A stretch of DNA of 57,160 nucleotides from Sulfurovum sp. Its GTDB lineage: Bacteria; Campylobacterota; Campylobacteria; Campylobacterales; Sulfurovaceae. The position numbers were made by a program, and so were the translations under genes. The stretch covers positions 1 to 57,160 of the forward strand of contig JALSUP010000159.1 of the NCBI GenBank assembly GCA_027071315.1, in the 5' to 3' direction. Below are positions 17,306-25,936 of the stretch, one piece after another. The notes under the pieces are model-generated. The model had not been told where the DNA came from and did no database searches. It worked only from the letters and a program-made list of their open reading frames with translations. Within the stretch, counting starts at the first letter, position 1, and every line of letters begins with the position of its first letter.

Positions 17306-18272
17306 TTTCTGCACCCCATGCCAGGATACGTGCTTTGATCTCCTCCGGTGTCGGTATGGAAGCGAGTTCCAGTCTGCGGTTATAGGGGATCGTCACATCT
17401 GCTCCTGCTATCCTTAACGGTGCAGCATCAAGACTGTAGAACATCTCTTCAGCAGCCCAGGAGACGATCTGTGCCCCATAGCCGCCCATTTTATGATCTT
17501 CCTCGACAACAACAATGGCACCTGTTTTTTTCAGAGAAGATTCAAGGGTTTTGAAATCAATAGGATTCAGTGAGCACAGGTCGATCACTTCACAACTCTT
17601 ACCAAGCTGTTTCTCTATTTCCGGAACAGCCTCCATGACATCGTCAACCATTTTCAGATAACTGACAATGGTGATATCTTTGCCTTTTTTAACAATACGT
17701 GCCTTGAAAGGATCAAGCTCAGTGTTAAGATCTATCTCTCCTTTTTTATTGTAAAGCAGTTCATGTTCAATAAAAATAACAGGATCGTCACTTAAAATGG
17801 CATATTTGAGCGCATGATAGGCATAGTTCACATCTGAAGCGGCAAAAACGATCAGACCCGGAACGGCACTCAGCATCTGTTCGTAACTTTCGCTGTGCTG
17901 TGCAGCCAGTTGACGGCTGACACCCTGAGGAAAACGTACCACCATCGGCAAGGTGATCTTACCGGCACTCATATAATGATACTTTGCCATATGGTTGATG
18001 ATCTGGTCGAAAGCCAGCAAAGCAAAGTTCACCGTCATGATCTCAGCGACCGGACGCAGCCCGCCGATCGCCATGCCAACAGCATTACCGACGATCGAAA
18101 GTTCTGCGATCGGCGTATCGATCAGACGCTCCTCTCCGTATTTGGAGACAAGCCCTTCTGTGACACGATAGCTTCCACCGTAGAGTCCGACATCTTCTCC
18201 GAGTACAACAACATCAGAATCGATCTCCATCGCTTCATCGATCGCCCTGTTCAACGCTTCACGATACAACAT
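17295..18272 (-). CDS. pdhB: Pyruvate dehydrogenase E1 component, beta subunit
   Basis: 325 residues, normal length. Family landmarks: REALNRAIDEAM, VVLGEDVGLYGGSYRVTEGL, the TPIAE segment containing the thiamine diphosphate-contacting glutamate, and FPQGVSRQLAAQHSES. With the alpha subunit it decarboxylates pyruvate and reductively acetylates the E2 lipoyl group. Its ATG follows the E1-alpha stop directly (TAAATG), so the two are translationally coupled. The partner substrate could also be acetoin or a branched-chain 2-oxo acid, since these E1s share a fold. Confidence 0.88.
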   Translation of the reverse strand: MLYREALNRAIDEAMEIDSDVVVLGEDVGLYGGSYRVTEGLVSKYGEERLIDTPIAELSIVGNAVGMAIGGLRPVAEIMTVNFALLAFDQIINHMAKYHYMSAGKITLPMVVRFPQGVSRQLAAQHSESYEQMLSAVPGLIVFAASDVNYAYHALKYAILSDDPVIFIEHELLYNKKGEIDLNTELDPFKARIVKKGKDITIVSYLKMVDDVMEAVPEIEKQLGKSCEVIDLCSLNPIDFKTLESSLKKTGAIVVVEEDHKMGGYGAQIVSWAAEEMFYSLDAAPLRIAGADVTIPYNRRLELASIPTPEEIKARILAWGAENGV

Positions 18273-19229
18273 TTACACATCCTTTGAGAAAATATTATCA
18301 TAGAGTTCTTCCAACTCCGGTTCTGGTGCAGCAGATGCGAATTCAACTGCATCATCCACTGCTCTCTGTGCCCGCTGACGGAGCGCATCGATCTCTTCTT
18401 CACTGAGCAGGTAAGTTTCATGAAGCATTTTTTCCATTCGTTCGATCGGATCTCTCTCTTTACAGATCTTCATCTCTTCTTTATTACGATAGTTTCCCGG
18501 ATCACTCATGGAGTGCCCTTCATAGCGGCAGAGCATGGCTTCAACAAAAACAGGCCCGTGACCATCCTCGATCAGATGCCGTGCCTCTCTGAGTGTTTCA
18601 TAGACAGCCACGGCATCCATACCGTCAACTTCCATGGTAAGCATGTAAGGTTCAGCCTTTTTCGCCTGTTTTTCAAAAGGTGAGACACGAGTGATCTTCG
18701 TACCTATGGCATAGCCGTTGTTCTCACACAAAAACAACAGGGGGAGTTTCTGGGCACTGGCAATATTCAGTGACTCAAAAAACGCACCGCCATTGGTCGC
18801 ACCGTCACCAAAGACCACCATCACACCATCTTGCTGCTCCTTGTATTTTCGTGCATAGGCACATCCGACAGCATTAGGGATCTGCCCGCCCACGATCGCA
18901 TCACCGCCATAGAAAAAATGTGACGGATCAAAAAGATGCATCGACCCGCCCCGGCCGCGACTCACACCGGAAACTTTGCCAAAAAGTTCCGCCATCACTG
19001 CCTTGGGATCCATTCCCCTGCTGATCGCCATCACATGTTCGCGATACGTCGTAAAGACATCCCCTTTGGCAAATGCTTTCATCGCTGCCACACTGAAGCC
19101 TTCCTGTCCAATATCCAGATGCAGGAAACCGGCAATATCACCAGCCATGTAATGCTCTTTTGCCGCCAGTTCAAAGAAGCGGCCAAGCACCATATCATAA
19201 TAGATCTCTTCTGCAAGCATCTTATTCAT
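18273..19229 (-). CDS. pdhA: Pyruvate dehydrogenase E1 component, alpha subunit
   Basis: 318 residues; AAGGAGAAAGAG precedes the ATG. The thiamine diphosphate motif is GDGATNGGAFFESLNIASAQ through ENN, and RGRGGSMHLFD and YRYEGHS-like segments (CRYEGHSMSDPG, with the phosphorylation-loop region) are those of E1-alpha. It pairs with the downstream beta subunit. Placed between an acyl carrier protein gene and pdhB. A pyruvate dehydrogenase complex is less usual in Campylobacterota, which mostly rely on pyruvate:ferredoxin oxidoreductase (general knowledge), so acquisition of the cluster is possible. Confidence 0.88.
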   Translation of the reverse strand: MNKMLAEEIYYDMVLGRFFELAAKEHYMAGDIAGFLHLDIGQEGFSVAAMKAFAKGDVFTTYREHVMAISRGMDPKAVMAELFGKVSGVSRGRGGSMHLFDPSHFFYGGDAIVGGQIPNAVGCAYARKYKEQQDGVMVVFGDGATNGGAFFESLNIASAQKLPLLFLCENNGYAIGTKITRVSPFEKQAKKAEPYMLTMEVDGMDAVAVYETLREARHLIEDGHGPVFVEAMLCRYEGHSMSDPGNYRNKEEMKICKERDPIERMEKMLHETYLLSEEEIDALRQRAQRAVDDAVEFASAAPEPELEELYDNIFSKDV

Positions 19230-19240
19230 TCTCTTTCTCC

Positions 19241-19489
19241 TTAACTCATATGTTTGGCAAAATAGTCTGTCATATGTTCCAGTGTATCAACCTCACTATA
19301 GTCGGCTTCGGGAACTTCCACACCCAGTTCATCATTCAATGCCGTCAAAAGGTTCAGAAAATCGAACGAGTCTATCTCCAGAGAGCGCTGTATATTTTCA
19401 TCTTCAGGGATCTTTTCCCCTTCATGTTCCGGTGCTATCTCATAGATCTGCCCGATTATTTTTGCTTTGATCTCTTCATTCGTCATCAT
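19241..19489 (-). CDS. Acyl carrier protein-like protein
   Basis: 82 residues. Four-helix ACP pattern with the phosphopantetheine attachment serine in LEIDSFDFL (Ser41), the variant DSF replacing the more common DSL. GGAGGA lies just upstream; two consecutive ATGs (19489 and 19486) are possible starts. The start overlaps the upstream E2 stop, and the gene sits between E2 and E1-alpha in the dehydrogenase operon. It is not next to fatty acid synthesis genes, so it is likely a dedicated carrier, perhaps linking the acyl-CoA ligase or E2 activity to an acyl acceptor such as octanoyl for lipoylation. That role is a guess. Confidence 0.85.
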   Translation of the reverse strand: MMTNEEIKAKIIGQIYEIAPEHEGEKIPEDENIQRSLEIDSFDFLNLLTALNDELGVEVPEADYSEVDTLEHMTDYFAKHMS

Positions 19490-20709
19490 AATTCCTCCGG
19501 TTTTTGTAATATTTGATTCAGTTTATCCAAAAACAGCGCTCCGGTCCGACCATCCGTGGCCCGGTGATCTCCTGCCAGTGTTGCCTGCATCACCTTGCGT
19601 ACGGCCAGTGCATCACCTATCACCCACGGGGCATCCATAATACGGCCCAGTCCTACCAGTGCTACCTGCGGCGGGTAGATCACACCATACACCCGTTCGA
19701 CACCAAGATCACCAAGATTGGTAATGACAATGGTCTGCTCTGAAATTTCTGAACTGCGAAGCTTGCCCGAACGTGTCCGGGTGATCAGGTCATGAAAGGC
19801 TTTCATTGTCTCATCGAGATTCATCTCCTGGGCATTGAGCAGTGCCGGCGTAAGCAGTCCGCCTTCACGTCTGGCGATAGCCACTCCCGGATTGATCGCT
19901 TCACTGGTCTGCAGACCGTCTTCCTGCCAGAAGCCGTTGAGCTCCGGTACGGCCTGCAGTGCCTTGACAACCGCACGGATCGTCAGTGCTGCCGGCAAAA
20001 TACGCTCTTTGATACTGCGTTTTTCATTCTGCTCTGCAAGCCAATCCAGTGCCGGTGTCATATTGATCGATGTGGAAAGATAATAGTGGGGGATCTCCGC
20101 ATTTGAACGGCTCATCGCTGCAGAGATCGCCTTGCGCATACTGTCTGAACCACCCCGCTTCTTCACTTTATCCGCAGAAGCTGCTTCGACCTCAGCCGTT
20201 CCGATCTTACCCTTCGTTTTAGCAGCAAGTGCGTCAAGGTCGACCCCAAGCTCCTGTGCTTTTTTTCGTGCTGCAGGTGAGATCTTGATCTTATGGGACC
20301 CAGGACTTTCCGAAACTTCCGGTGCCGGATCGGAAACTGTTTTTGTCTCTTTTTCTGCTGGCAAAGGTTGTTTCGTTTCTTTTTCTATCTTTTTATTCGT
20401 TTTTGCAGCTTTTTTCTCTACCGTTTTTTCTGTCGATACAGGCTGCTCTTTTTTCTGAGGCTCCGATGTTTCATTCTCTTTTCTGATAGATGCAATGGGC
20501 GTTCCGACAGCACAGGTCGTTCCCGGTTCAACCAGCAGTTTATCCACCACACCGTCTTCAAATATCTCAACCTCTATCACACCTTTATTGGACTCCACCT
20601 CGGCGATCACCTCTCCTTTTTTAACGCTGTCACCCTCTTTGACCTTCCACTCCATCAAAGTGCCCTCTTCCATATCGGCACCGAGACTCGGCATTTTAAA
20701 AATATTCAT
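19486..20709 (-). CDS. Dihydrolipoyl acyltransferase (E2), canonical active site
   Basis: 407 residues from ATG 20709 (AAGGA about seven bases upstream; the in-frame TTG at 20715 is too close to it). Lipoyl domain about 1-75 with the acceptor lysine in VESNKGVIEV, a long Lys/Glu/Pro linker (about 80-145), a peripheral-subunit-binding domain (SPAARKKAQELGVDLDAL) and an acyltransferase domain ending in GDHRATDGRTGA with His382 and Asp386 intact. It transfers the acyl group from lipoamide to CoA. It differs strongly from the second E2 at 16052-17305, so the operon encodes two non-redundant E2-type proteins. Confidence 0.9.
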   Translation of the reverse strand: MNIFKMPSLGADMEEGTLMEWKVKEGDSVKKGEVIAEVESNKGVIEVEIFEDGVVDKLLVEPGTTCAVGTPIASIRKENETSEPQKKEQPVSTEKTVEKKAAKTNKKIEKETKQPLPAEKETKTVSDPAPEVSESPGSHKIKISPAARKKAQELGVDLDALAAKTKGKIGTAEVEAASADKVKKRGGSDSMRKAISAAMSRSNAEIPHYYLSTSINMTPALDWLAEQNEKRSIKERILPAALTIRAVVKALQAVPELNGFWQEDGLQTSEAINPGVAIARREGGLLTPALLNAQEMNLDETMKAFHDLITRTRSGKLRSSEISEQTIVITNLGDLGVERVYGVIYPPQVALVGLGRIMDAPWVIGDALAVRKVMQATLAGDHRATDGRTGALFLDKLNQILQKPEEL

Positions 20710-20718
20710 ATTCAATCC

Positions 20719-22470
20719 TTATTTTTCCAGTGTAGAGGTGTCACCCTCAGGCAGTCCGAGCTCTCTGGCCTTCAGCAGTCTTCTCATGATCTTTCCGCTG
20801 CGGGTCTTGGGAAGATCTTCCTGAAACTCGATCTCTTTGGGTGCCACCGCTGCTCCCAGTTTTTTACGTCCAAAACCGATAAGTTCACGCTTGAGTTTTT
20901 CACTTGCTTCATAGCCGCTCTTGAGAGAAACGAAGGCTTTGACGATCTGCCCGATCAGCGGGTCAGGCTTACCGATGACGCCCACTTCCGCAACTGCCGG
21001 ATGCTCCATCAGTGCACTCTCCACTTCGAACGGTCCGACCATGTGTCCGGAAGTCTTGATAATGTCGTCCGCACGTCCGACGAACCAGAAGTAACCGTCT
21101 GTATCTTTATAGGCAAGATCACCGGAAATATACCAGCCGTCAACAAAACTTTTTTTGTATTTCTCGTCATTGTGCAGGTATCCGCGGAACATTGAAGGCC
21201 AGCCGGGTCGGAGCGCCAGATCACCGTCTTTTCCGGCTTCTGTGATCTCCGTGACCGTACCGTCTTCATTCTGACGTACAACTGCTGCAACAATACCCGG
21301 CAGCGGCCGTCCCATTGATCCCGGTTTGACATCTTCGGAGAGATAGTTAGCGATCATAATGCCGCCTGTTTCTGTCTGCCACCAGTTATCATGGATCGGC
21401 ATCTTCAGTTTTTCAACACCCCACACAACCGCTTCAGGATTAAGCGGTTCACCGACACTCTGTACCAAACGCAGCGCTGAAAGATCATAGCTTTCCAGCG
21501 GATCGATATCGAGACGCATCAGGCGGCGTATCGCAGTTGGTGCGGTGTACCAGACTGAGACCCTGTAGTCCTGCAGTACAGCATACCATCGCTCCGCATC
21601 GAATTCCGCTTCATTCACAATATTGGTCACTCCGTGCAGCCAGGGCGCAATAATACCGTACGATGTTCCCGTGACCCAGCCGGGATCAGCTGTACACCAG
21701 TAGACATCATCAGGATGAAGATCGAGTACATACTTTCCTGTCGCCCAATGTGTGTACATCGCTTTATGCACATGTATCACACCTTTTGGCATGCCTGTCG
21801 TACCACTGGTAAAGTGCAGCAGTGACATATCTTCCGCTTCCGTCGGCACAATTTCAAAACTGTCCGATGCCTTTTCCATCAGACGCGGCAAAGAAAGCAC
21901 ATTTTCATTCAGATCCTCTTCGGCATCTATCAAAAGAACAGTACGCAACTCAGGAAGCTTATCCATCTGCGGTGCTATTTTTTTCTCATAAAGCCTTTGC
22001 GTCGTCAACAATCCCCTGGCATCACCGCGCTGCATCCGCTGAAGGATCGGTTCCGGACCGAACTGGGAGAAGAGCGGACACATGACACTGCCGTTCTTCA
22101 GTATTCCCATCGCGCCTATGTAAAGTTCGGGAAGCCGTCCGGAAAGCGTATAGACACGTTCTCCTTTTTCAAAACCGAGTGTTTTAAGCACATTGGCGAA
22201 ACGTGCACTCTCTTTTTTCATCTCAGCAAAGGTAAAAGTACGCTTTTCTCCCTTTTCTCCCAGCCAGACCAGTGCCGTTTTATCTGCCAGGGGACCGTTG
22301 GCATGCCGGTCGATCGCTTCATGGGCAATGTTCAGACCACCTGAGGGCAGTCCTTCAAACTCTTTGGCAACACTCTCCCACAGAAAACTGTTATAGGTTG
22401 TTTCATAACTGGCCATATTGGGCTCAAGCGAAAAATCAGCAGGGTTCTTTTTGATCCGTGTCTCTTCCAT
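20719..22470 (-). CDS. AMP-forming acetyl-CoA synthetase (AcsA-like acyl-CoA ligase)
   Basis: 583 residues; AAGGATGATGG precedes the ATG. Adenylation motifs: [29 protein letters not shown], and the C-terminal SGKIMRRLL lysine. Length and sequence style match the shorter AcsA branch of acetyl-CoA synthetases. It makes acetyl-CoA from acetate, ATP and CoA. First gene of the operon with E2, ACP and E1, so acetate activation and pyruvate oxidation are co-expressed routes to acetyl-CoA. The natural acid could be a different short-chain acid. Confidence 0.88.
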   Translation of the reverse strand: MEETRIKKNPADFSLEPNMASYETTYNSFLWESVAKEFEGLPSGGLNIAHEAIDRHANGPLADKTALVWLGEKGEKRTFTFAEMKKESARFANVLKTLGFEKGERVYTLSGRLPELYIGAMGILKNGSVMCPLFSQFGPEPILQRMQRGDARGLLTTQRLYEKKIAPQMDKLPELRTVLLIDAEEDLNENVLSLPRLMEKASDSFEIVPTEAEDMSLLHFTSGTTGMPKGVIHVHKAMYTHWATGKYVLDLHPDDVYWCTADPGWVTGTSYGIIAPWLHGVTNIVNEAEFDAERWYAVLQDYRVSVWYTAPTAIRRLMRLDIDPLESYDLSALRLVQSVGEPLNPEAVVWGVEKLKMPIHDNWWQTETGGIMIANYLSEDVKPGSMGRPLPGIVAAVVRQNEDGTVTEITEAGKDGDLALRPGWPSMFRGYLHNDEKYKKSFVDGWYISGDLAYKDTDGYFWFVGRADDIIKTSGHMVGPFEVESALMEHPAVAEVGVIGKPDPLIGQIVKAFVSLKSGYEASEKLKRELIGFGRKKLGAAVAPKEIEFQEDLPKTRSGKIMRRLLKARELGLPEGDTSTLEK

Positions 22471-22498
22471 CCATCATCCTTTATTTTATAACGGGTAA

Positions 22499-22521
22499 AT
22501 ACTATATAACTATAGTATAAT
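22499..22521. promoter_or_regulatory. Divergent promoter palindrome between acs operon and lipoyl genes
   Basis: ATACTATA (22499-22506) and TATAGTAT (22511-22518) form an 8-bp inverted repeat with a four-base loop. The right half overlaps TATAAT at 22516-22521, a plausible -10 for the plus-strand lipoyl genes; the left half gives TATAGT/TATACT-like hexamers for the minus-strand operon. A regulator bound here could control both directions together. Confidence 0.4.
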
Positions 22522-22569
22522 CCAAAATAGTTAAGAGAGTGTTAACCCTATCATGAGAAAAGAGTAAAA

Positions 22570-23364
22570 ATGCTTAGATGGCGATTTATCGACAGCGGAC
22601 CGGCTTCGGCACAGTGGAATATGGCAGTGGATGAAGCCCTGCTTCAGATTTTCAAAGAGGGTGATCTGCCGATACTCCGCCTCTACCGGTGGGAAGAACC
22701 ATCTCTCAGTTTCGGCCGCTTTTCACATACCAAAGAGGTGATCGACTGGGAGAAACTACACGTAAGAGATATACCCTATGTCCGGCGTATCACCGGCGGA
22801 GGCATTCTGGTCCATGGGGGAGATATCTCCTATACGCTTATTCTTCCCCGCTCCTTCATACAAAAAAAGGGTATCAAACAGAGTTATCGCTATCTCTGTG
22901 CTTTTCTGATACGTTTATATCAAAACCTGGGGCTCGATGCCGGTTTTGCCGAAGATCTGCAACTTGACAAAACACAGAGTGCGGTCTGTCTGGCCGGTAC
23001 GGAAGCCTATGACATCATCATAGGCGGAAGAAAGATCGGGGGAAATGCCCAGCGTCACACCCGTGATGCCATGCTGCAGCACGGTACTGTTCCACTGAAA
23101 ATAGACAGTGAGCGTTTCAAGGGACTTTTTCTGGAAGCGTCAGGTCTCTCACAGGCTGCAACGCTTGAAGGATTACATATTGATACCACAGAAGCGGCAC
23201 TGACAGAAGAAATACTCAAAGTATTTTATGAGATATACGGTACAAAGGCACTTAAAGAACCTTTGAGCGCTAAAGAACAGGCTCTGGCACAGAAACTTTT
23301 TGACGAAAAATACAACAGGGAGGCATGGAATGTCCACGCAGAAAATACACTATTCAAAGCCTGA
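22570..23364 (+). CDS. Lipoate/octanoate transferase of the LplA/LipM family
   Basis: 264 residues. Biotin/lipoate ligase fold: WNMAVDEALL, the glycine-rich RRITGGGILVHGGDISYT, the lysine in GGRKIGGNAQR and QHGTVPL. A cysteine in SAVCLAGTEAYD lies where LipM octanoyltransferases carry their catalytic cysteine, so it may transfer octanoyl from ACP rather than ligate free lipoate. It overlaps lipA by 35 bases, and the pair would build the lipoyl groups needed by the divergent E2 genes. Ligase and transferase cannot be separated with certainty by eye. Confidence 0.82.
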   Translation: MLRWRFIDSGPASAQWNMAVDEALLQIFKEGDLPILRLYRWEEPSLSFGRFSHTKEVIDWEKLHVRDIPYVRRITGGGILVHGGDISYTLILPRSFIQKKGIKQSYRYLCAFLIRLYQNLGLDAGFAEDLQLDKTQSAVCLAGTEAYDIIIGGRKIGGNAQRHTRDAMLQHGTVPLKIDSERFKGLFLEASGLSQAATLEGLHIDTTEAALTEEILKVFYEIYGTKALKEPLSAKEQALAQKLFDEKYNREAWNVHAENTLFKA

Positions 23365-24190
23365 GTGGCTGAGAAAAAAGATCACACTCAGCTCTCTTCG
23401 CGAAGTCGAGAAGATCATTGCCAAAGGACGACTGCATACTGTCTGTCAGGAAGCCATGTGTCCCAATATCGGCGAATGTTTTTCCCGAAAGCAGGCAACC
23501 TTCCTGATCTTGGGGAAAGAGTGCACACGCCATTGCACCTTCTGTAATGTCTCCAAAGATATACCGCTGCCCCCTGACCCGGATGAGCCGGGAAATGTGA
23601 CTGAATCAGTACAGGCAATGGGACTGCGCCATGTCGTCATCACCAGCCCTACCCGTGATGATCTTCCCGACGGCGGTGCGGAACACTTTGCCAAGACAGT
23701 TCGGGCCATCAAAGCATTTGACAAAACGATCGTTGTGGAATTGCTGATCCCTGACTTGCAGGAGAATGAAACAGCACTGCGGATCATCGCTGAGAGCGGT
23801 GCGGAGATCGTCGGGCATAATCTCGAAACAATCCCCCGGCTCTATCATATCCGAAAAGGGGCAAAGTATGAACGTTCTCTGCGTGTACTGAAAAAGCTGG
23901 CGGAACTCAATCCTGATATTGCGACCAAAAGCGGGATCATGCTGGGTCTCGGAGAACGCGAAGAGGAAGTGATGACCCTGCTGCAGGATCTACTCGATCA
24001 TCACTGTAAACTGCTCAGTATCGGGCAGTATCTTTCTCCTTCAGCGGAGCATACGGAGGTTGTAGAGTTCGTCCCGCCGGAGCGCTTTGATCATTTTCAT
24101 GACGCGGGCATCGCCATGGGTTTCCGCTTTATTAAAAGCTCACCCTACACCCGCAGCAGTTATATGGCAGATGAATATCTCAAAACGTAA
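23330..24190 (+). CDS. lipA: Lipoyl synthase (radical SAM)
   Basis: 286 residues from ATG 23330, preceded by AGGGAGG at 23317-23323; a longer in-frame version from 23300 lacks such a site. Two [4Fe-4S] sites: the N-terminal auxiliary cluster motif CQEAMCPNIGEC and the radical SAM CTRHCTFC. The C-terminal SSPYTRSSYMADE contains the conserved serine that ligates the auxiliary cluster. It inserts two sulfur atoms into octanoyl-protein. Overlaps the upstream transferase gene. Confidence 0.95.
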   Translation: MSTQKIHYSKPEWLRKKITLSSLREVEKIIAKGRLHTVCQEAMCPNIGECFSRKQATFLILGKECTRHCTFCNVSKDIPLPPDPDEPGNVTESVQAMGLRHVVITSPTRDDLPDGGAEHFAKTVRAIKAFDKTIVVELLIPDLQENETALRIIAESGAEIVGHNLETIPRLYHIRKGAKYERSLRVLKKLAELNPDIATKSGIMLGLGEREEEVMTLLQDLLDHHCKLLSIGQYLSPSAEHTEVVEFVPPERFDHFHDAGIAMGFRFIKSSPYTRSSYMADEYLKT

Positions 24191-24192
24191 GG

Positions 24193-24212
24193 GCACCTCT
24201 AATAATAGGTGC
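24193..24212. terminator. Possible hairpin terminator between lipA and the AhpD-like gene
   Basis: GCACCT (24193-24198) and AGGTGC (24207-24212) pair around CTAATAAT, just after the lipA stop and before the converging AhpD-like gene. The stem is short and no long U-run follows on either strand, so termination would be weak. It contains the 17-nt motif shared with 15995-16011. Confidence 0.4.
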
Positions 24213-24223
24213 ACGTAATACAT

Positions 24224-24565
24224 TTACGCATCTATAAATTCGTCCAGTGCTTTTTCAACAGGGATCAGATACATCAGTGCCGGACCGCCATGCATCAGAA
24301 CTGCCTGCATCGATGCATCAATGATCTCTTCCCGGCTTGCACCGTTGTTCAGTGCTCCTTTGACATGCAGGGCGATACACCATTCGCACTGCGCTGCGAT
24401 GGAGAGAGCAATATTGATAAGATCTTTCTCTTTCGTACTCAATGCCCCGGGCTTTTCAACACTCATCATGAACTGATTGAATGCTGTCGTCTGTTTAGGA
24501 GACTCTTTCTGCAGGCGTTCGATCAATGCTTTGACCTCTTCGAGTTTATTGCTGTAGGTTCCCAT
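24224..24565 (-). CDS. AhpD-like carboxymuconolactone decarboxylase family protein
   Basis: 113 residues from the ATG at 24565, chosen because AAAGGAGC lies five bases upstream. All-helical CMD fold with the CxxC and nearby histidine in AAQCEWCIALH (Cys60, Cys63, His67), the AhpD-type peroxidase or disulfide reductase site. GALNNGASREEIIDA and MHGGPALMYL are family typical. A role in peroxide or thiol stress is likely. A 23-base stretch of this gene (24502-24524) recurs at 30665-30687, on the far side of the island. Confidence 0.88.
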   Translation of the reverse strand: MGTYSNKLEEVKALIERLQKESPKQTTAFNQFMMSVEKPGALSTKEKDLINIALSIAAQCEWCIALHVKGALNNGASREEIIDASMQAVLMHGGPALMYLIPVEKALDEFIDA

Positions 24566-24615
24566 TTTATGCTCCTTTACTATTTTTCTATCTCTCATTG
24601 TATAATAAATATACG

Positions 24616-24702
24616 GATATCCAATTTAATTGATGTCAATGTGCTTCTCTTCCCAACCTTGTTGCCTGTGAAAAAGCTGACTATCTCTATGTGGAATCCA
24701 CA
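24616..24702 (+). pseudogene. Remnant of a third beta-CASP metallo-hydrolase gene
   Basis: Read in frame from 24616, the sequence gives D-I, then after an in-frame TGA the peptide LPNLVACEKADYLYVEST. The complete protein encoded at 30772 has LPNLASCKDADYLYVEST at the matching place (13 of 18 identical, no gap), also preceded by D-I. The match ends at about 24702 with stop codons following. So a fragment of a former gene copy lies directly upstream of the AhpD-like gene and marks the left border of the foreign island. Confidence 0.7.
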
Positions 24703-24740
24703 GTAGTTGGAGAGAAATAGTTTACCTGGAATGACCCCTA

Positions 24741-24808
24741 TACTATTGACAATGAATGGTAATGGTGCAATAATACCGACAGTTGAGAAAACAATAATGT
24801 CAATAGTA
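24741..24808. repeat. Inverted repeat, 11-bp arms
   Basis: TACTATTGACA (24741-24751) and TGTCAATAGTA (24798-24808) are perfect reverse complements separated by 46 bases, ahead of the first island gene. They could be remnants of element ends or a large hairpin. No transposase is encoded nearby. Confidence 0.5.
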
Positions 24809-24858
24809 AGTATTACGAGTATCTATTAAAGATTAATCTAATACAAATAGGGAATTAA

Positions 24859-25206
24859 GTGAACACAAAAGAATTTACTAAAAGAACAATAGTAGTAGCA
24901 GTAGTTGCTGTAATAGCAATGATAACTTATAAAACAACACTATATGAAATAGTACAAATGAAAAAAGCTTATGCTGAGGAACAAGAGTCAATAGTTAGCA
25001 AGAGAACATACCAGTTAGAACATGACGCAAAAACAGAAGAAATATCTAGAGAAAGATACGAAAGTGGAAAAGTCTTCTGTAAAACTTACAAGATATGTGA
25101 CTTGTATAAAGGAGCTTACCCCGGAAAAGTAAAGGCTAATCCCGATAGAGTTCCAGGTTTTCTCAGAATTCAAGAGGAATATGACATATCTTTATATATC
25201 CATTAA
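24859..25206 (+). CDS. Small membrane-anchored protein of unknown function
   Basis: 115 residues, from a GTG start preceded by AGGGA-like sequence. One N-terminal membrane segment (about 9-26, IVVAVVAVIAMITY) is followed by a charged, probably helical region and a C-terminal part with two cysteines (VFCKTYKICDLYKG). Not recognised. Very A+T-rich, unlike the flanking core genes. First reading frame of the island, with no close neighbour on either side. GTG use and absence of a known family keep confidence moderate. Confidence 0.5.
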   Translation: MNTKEFTKRTIVVAVVAVIAMITYKTTLYEIVQMKKAYAEEQESIVSKRTYQLEHDAKTEEISRERYESGKVFCKTYKICDLYKGAYPGKVKANPDRVPGFLRIQEEYDISLYIH

Positions 25207-25647
25207 TAAGAGAGCGTTTAAAATTCCGTGTCAGTCCCAATTAGTGCCACCTCGTATAGACGATATAAATATAGAAGAGTCTGATGATTTGTGATTCGTT
25301 TCGTAGAAATGTATCATGAATAACCTGACGCCTCGGTGAACTACTAGATTGTTATAACATAATTTATTTTAGCATGTTTGGGCTTTGAGAAAAAGAGAGT
25401 TATCGTTGTCACCCGACCCTTATGCTCCAGGCTTAGCCATTTCAATGGGATGTTTTTTCTTATGGTAAAAGATGTAATGTTTTATCCAATAAATATATGT
25501 TTTCTCTGTCGATAAGCTATAATGTTTAAATCGTACTTATCTCTAACAAGATCTAAAAGTTTACATAAATCTATTTAGTAGATTTATTGCACAAACACTT
25601 ATTGAGCTAGTCTTTTTTACTTGCATAGTTAACTCCTTTTTTATAGG

Positions 25648-25739
25648 GGACATTTTGTCCTTTTAATGGATTATTTGACAAATAGCAGAACATTCTGTCC
25701 AAATAACGAAGATTTTAGTGCTAAAAGGACATTATGTAT
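25648..25739. promoter_or_regulatory. Array of three operator-like palindromes, GGACA-N3-TGTCC
   Basis: GGACATTTTGTCC at 25648-25660 (perfect), GAACATTCTGTCC at 25688-25700 (one mismatch) and GGACATTATGTAT at 25727-25739 (half site degenerate). Starts are 40 and 39 bases apart, close to four helical turns, so a dimeric regulator could bind all three on one face of the DNA. TTGACA (25675-25680) between the first two may be a -35. The array lies upstream of the short frame at 25734 and of the TIR gene. Confidence 0.5.
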
Positions 25740-25799
25740 TATTATGATTCTAGTGAAATTCCTATGAAGGTAGCAAATATCTTTCATATTGTGCCCTGA
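25734..25799 (+). CDS. Possible 21-residue peptide
   Basis: ATG at 25734 follows AAAAGGACATT, a good ribosome-binding site, and encodes MYYYDSSEIPMKVANIFHIV plus one residue before TGA. The third operator-like palindrome overlaps the start. It could be a real short peptide, a leader or the broken start of a lost gene; nothing recognisable. Confidence 0.25.
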   Translation: MYYYDSSEIPMKVANIFHIVP

Positions 25800-25936
25800 A
25801 CTTGTGAAGAAATGCCCTTGGAGTGCATATTATTGAAAATAAACGGACGTTTTTCTTGTCTGTTTATTTGGATATTTAATAGGTAAAGGTGTATAGTGTT
25901 CCTTGAATAAATAGTTGTATTACAAAAGGAACATAT

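Larger units (their letters stand above)
25207..25936. other. Gene-poor A+T-rich spacer in the island
   Basis: About 730 bases without a convincing long gene. It holds three evenly spaced palindromic sites (25648-25739, listed separately), one very short open frame (25734-25799), and AAAAGGA at about 25926 that serves as ribosome-binding site for the TIR gene. The first 400 bases show nothing I can assign and may be decayed coding sequence. Confidence 0.5.

Noticed and set aside
25734-25875. Selenoprotein with in-frame TGA at 25797
   Set aside because: The frame continues after the TGA, but no SECIS-like hairpin follows and the continuation resembles no family.
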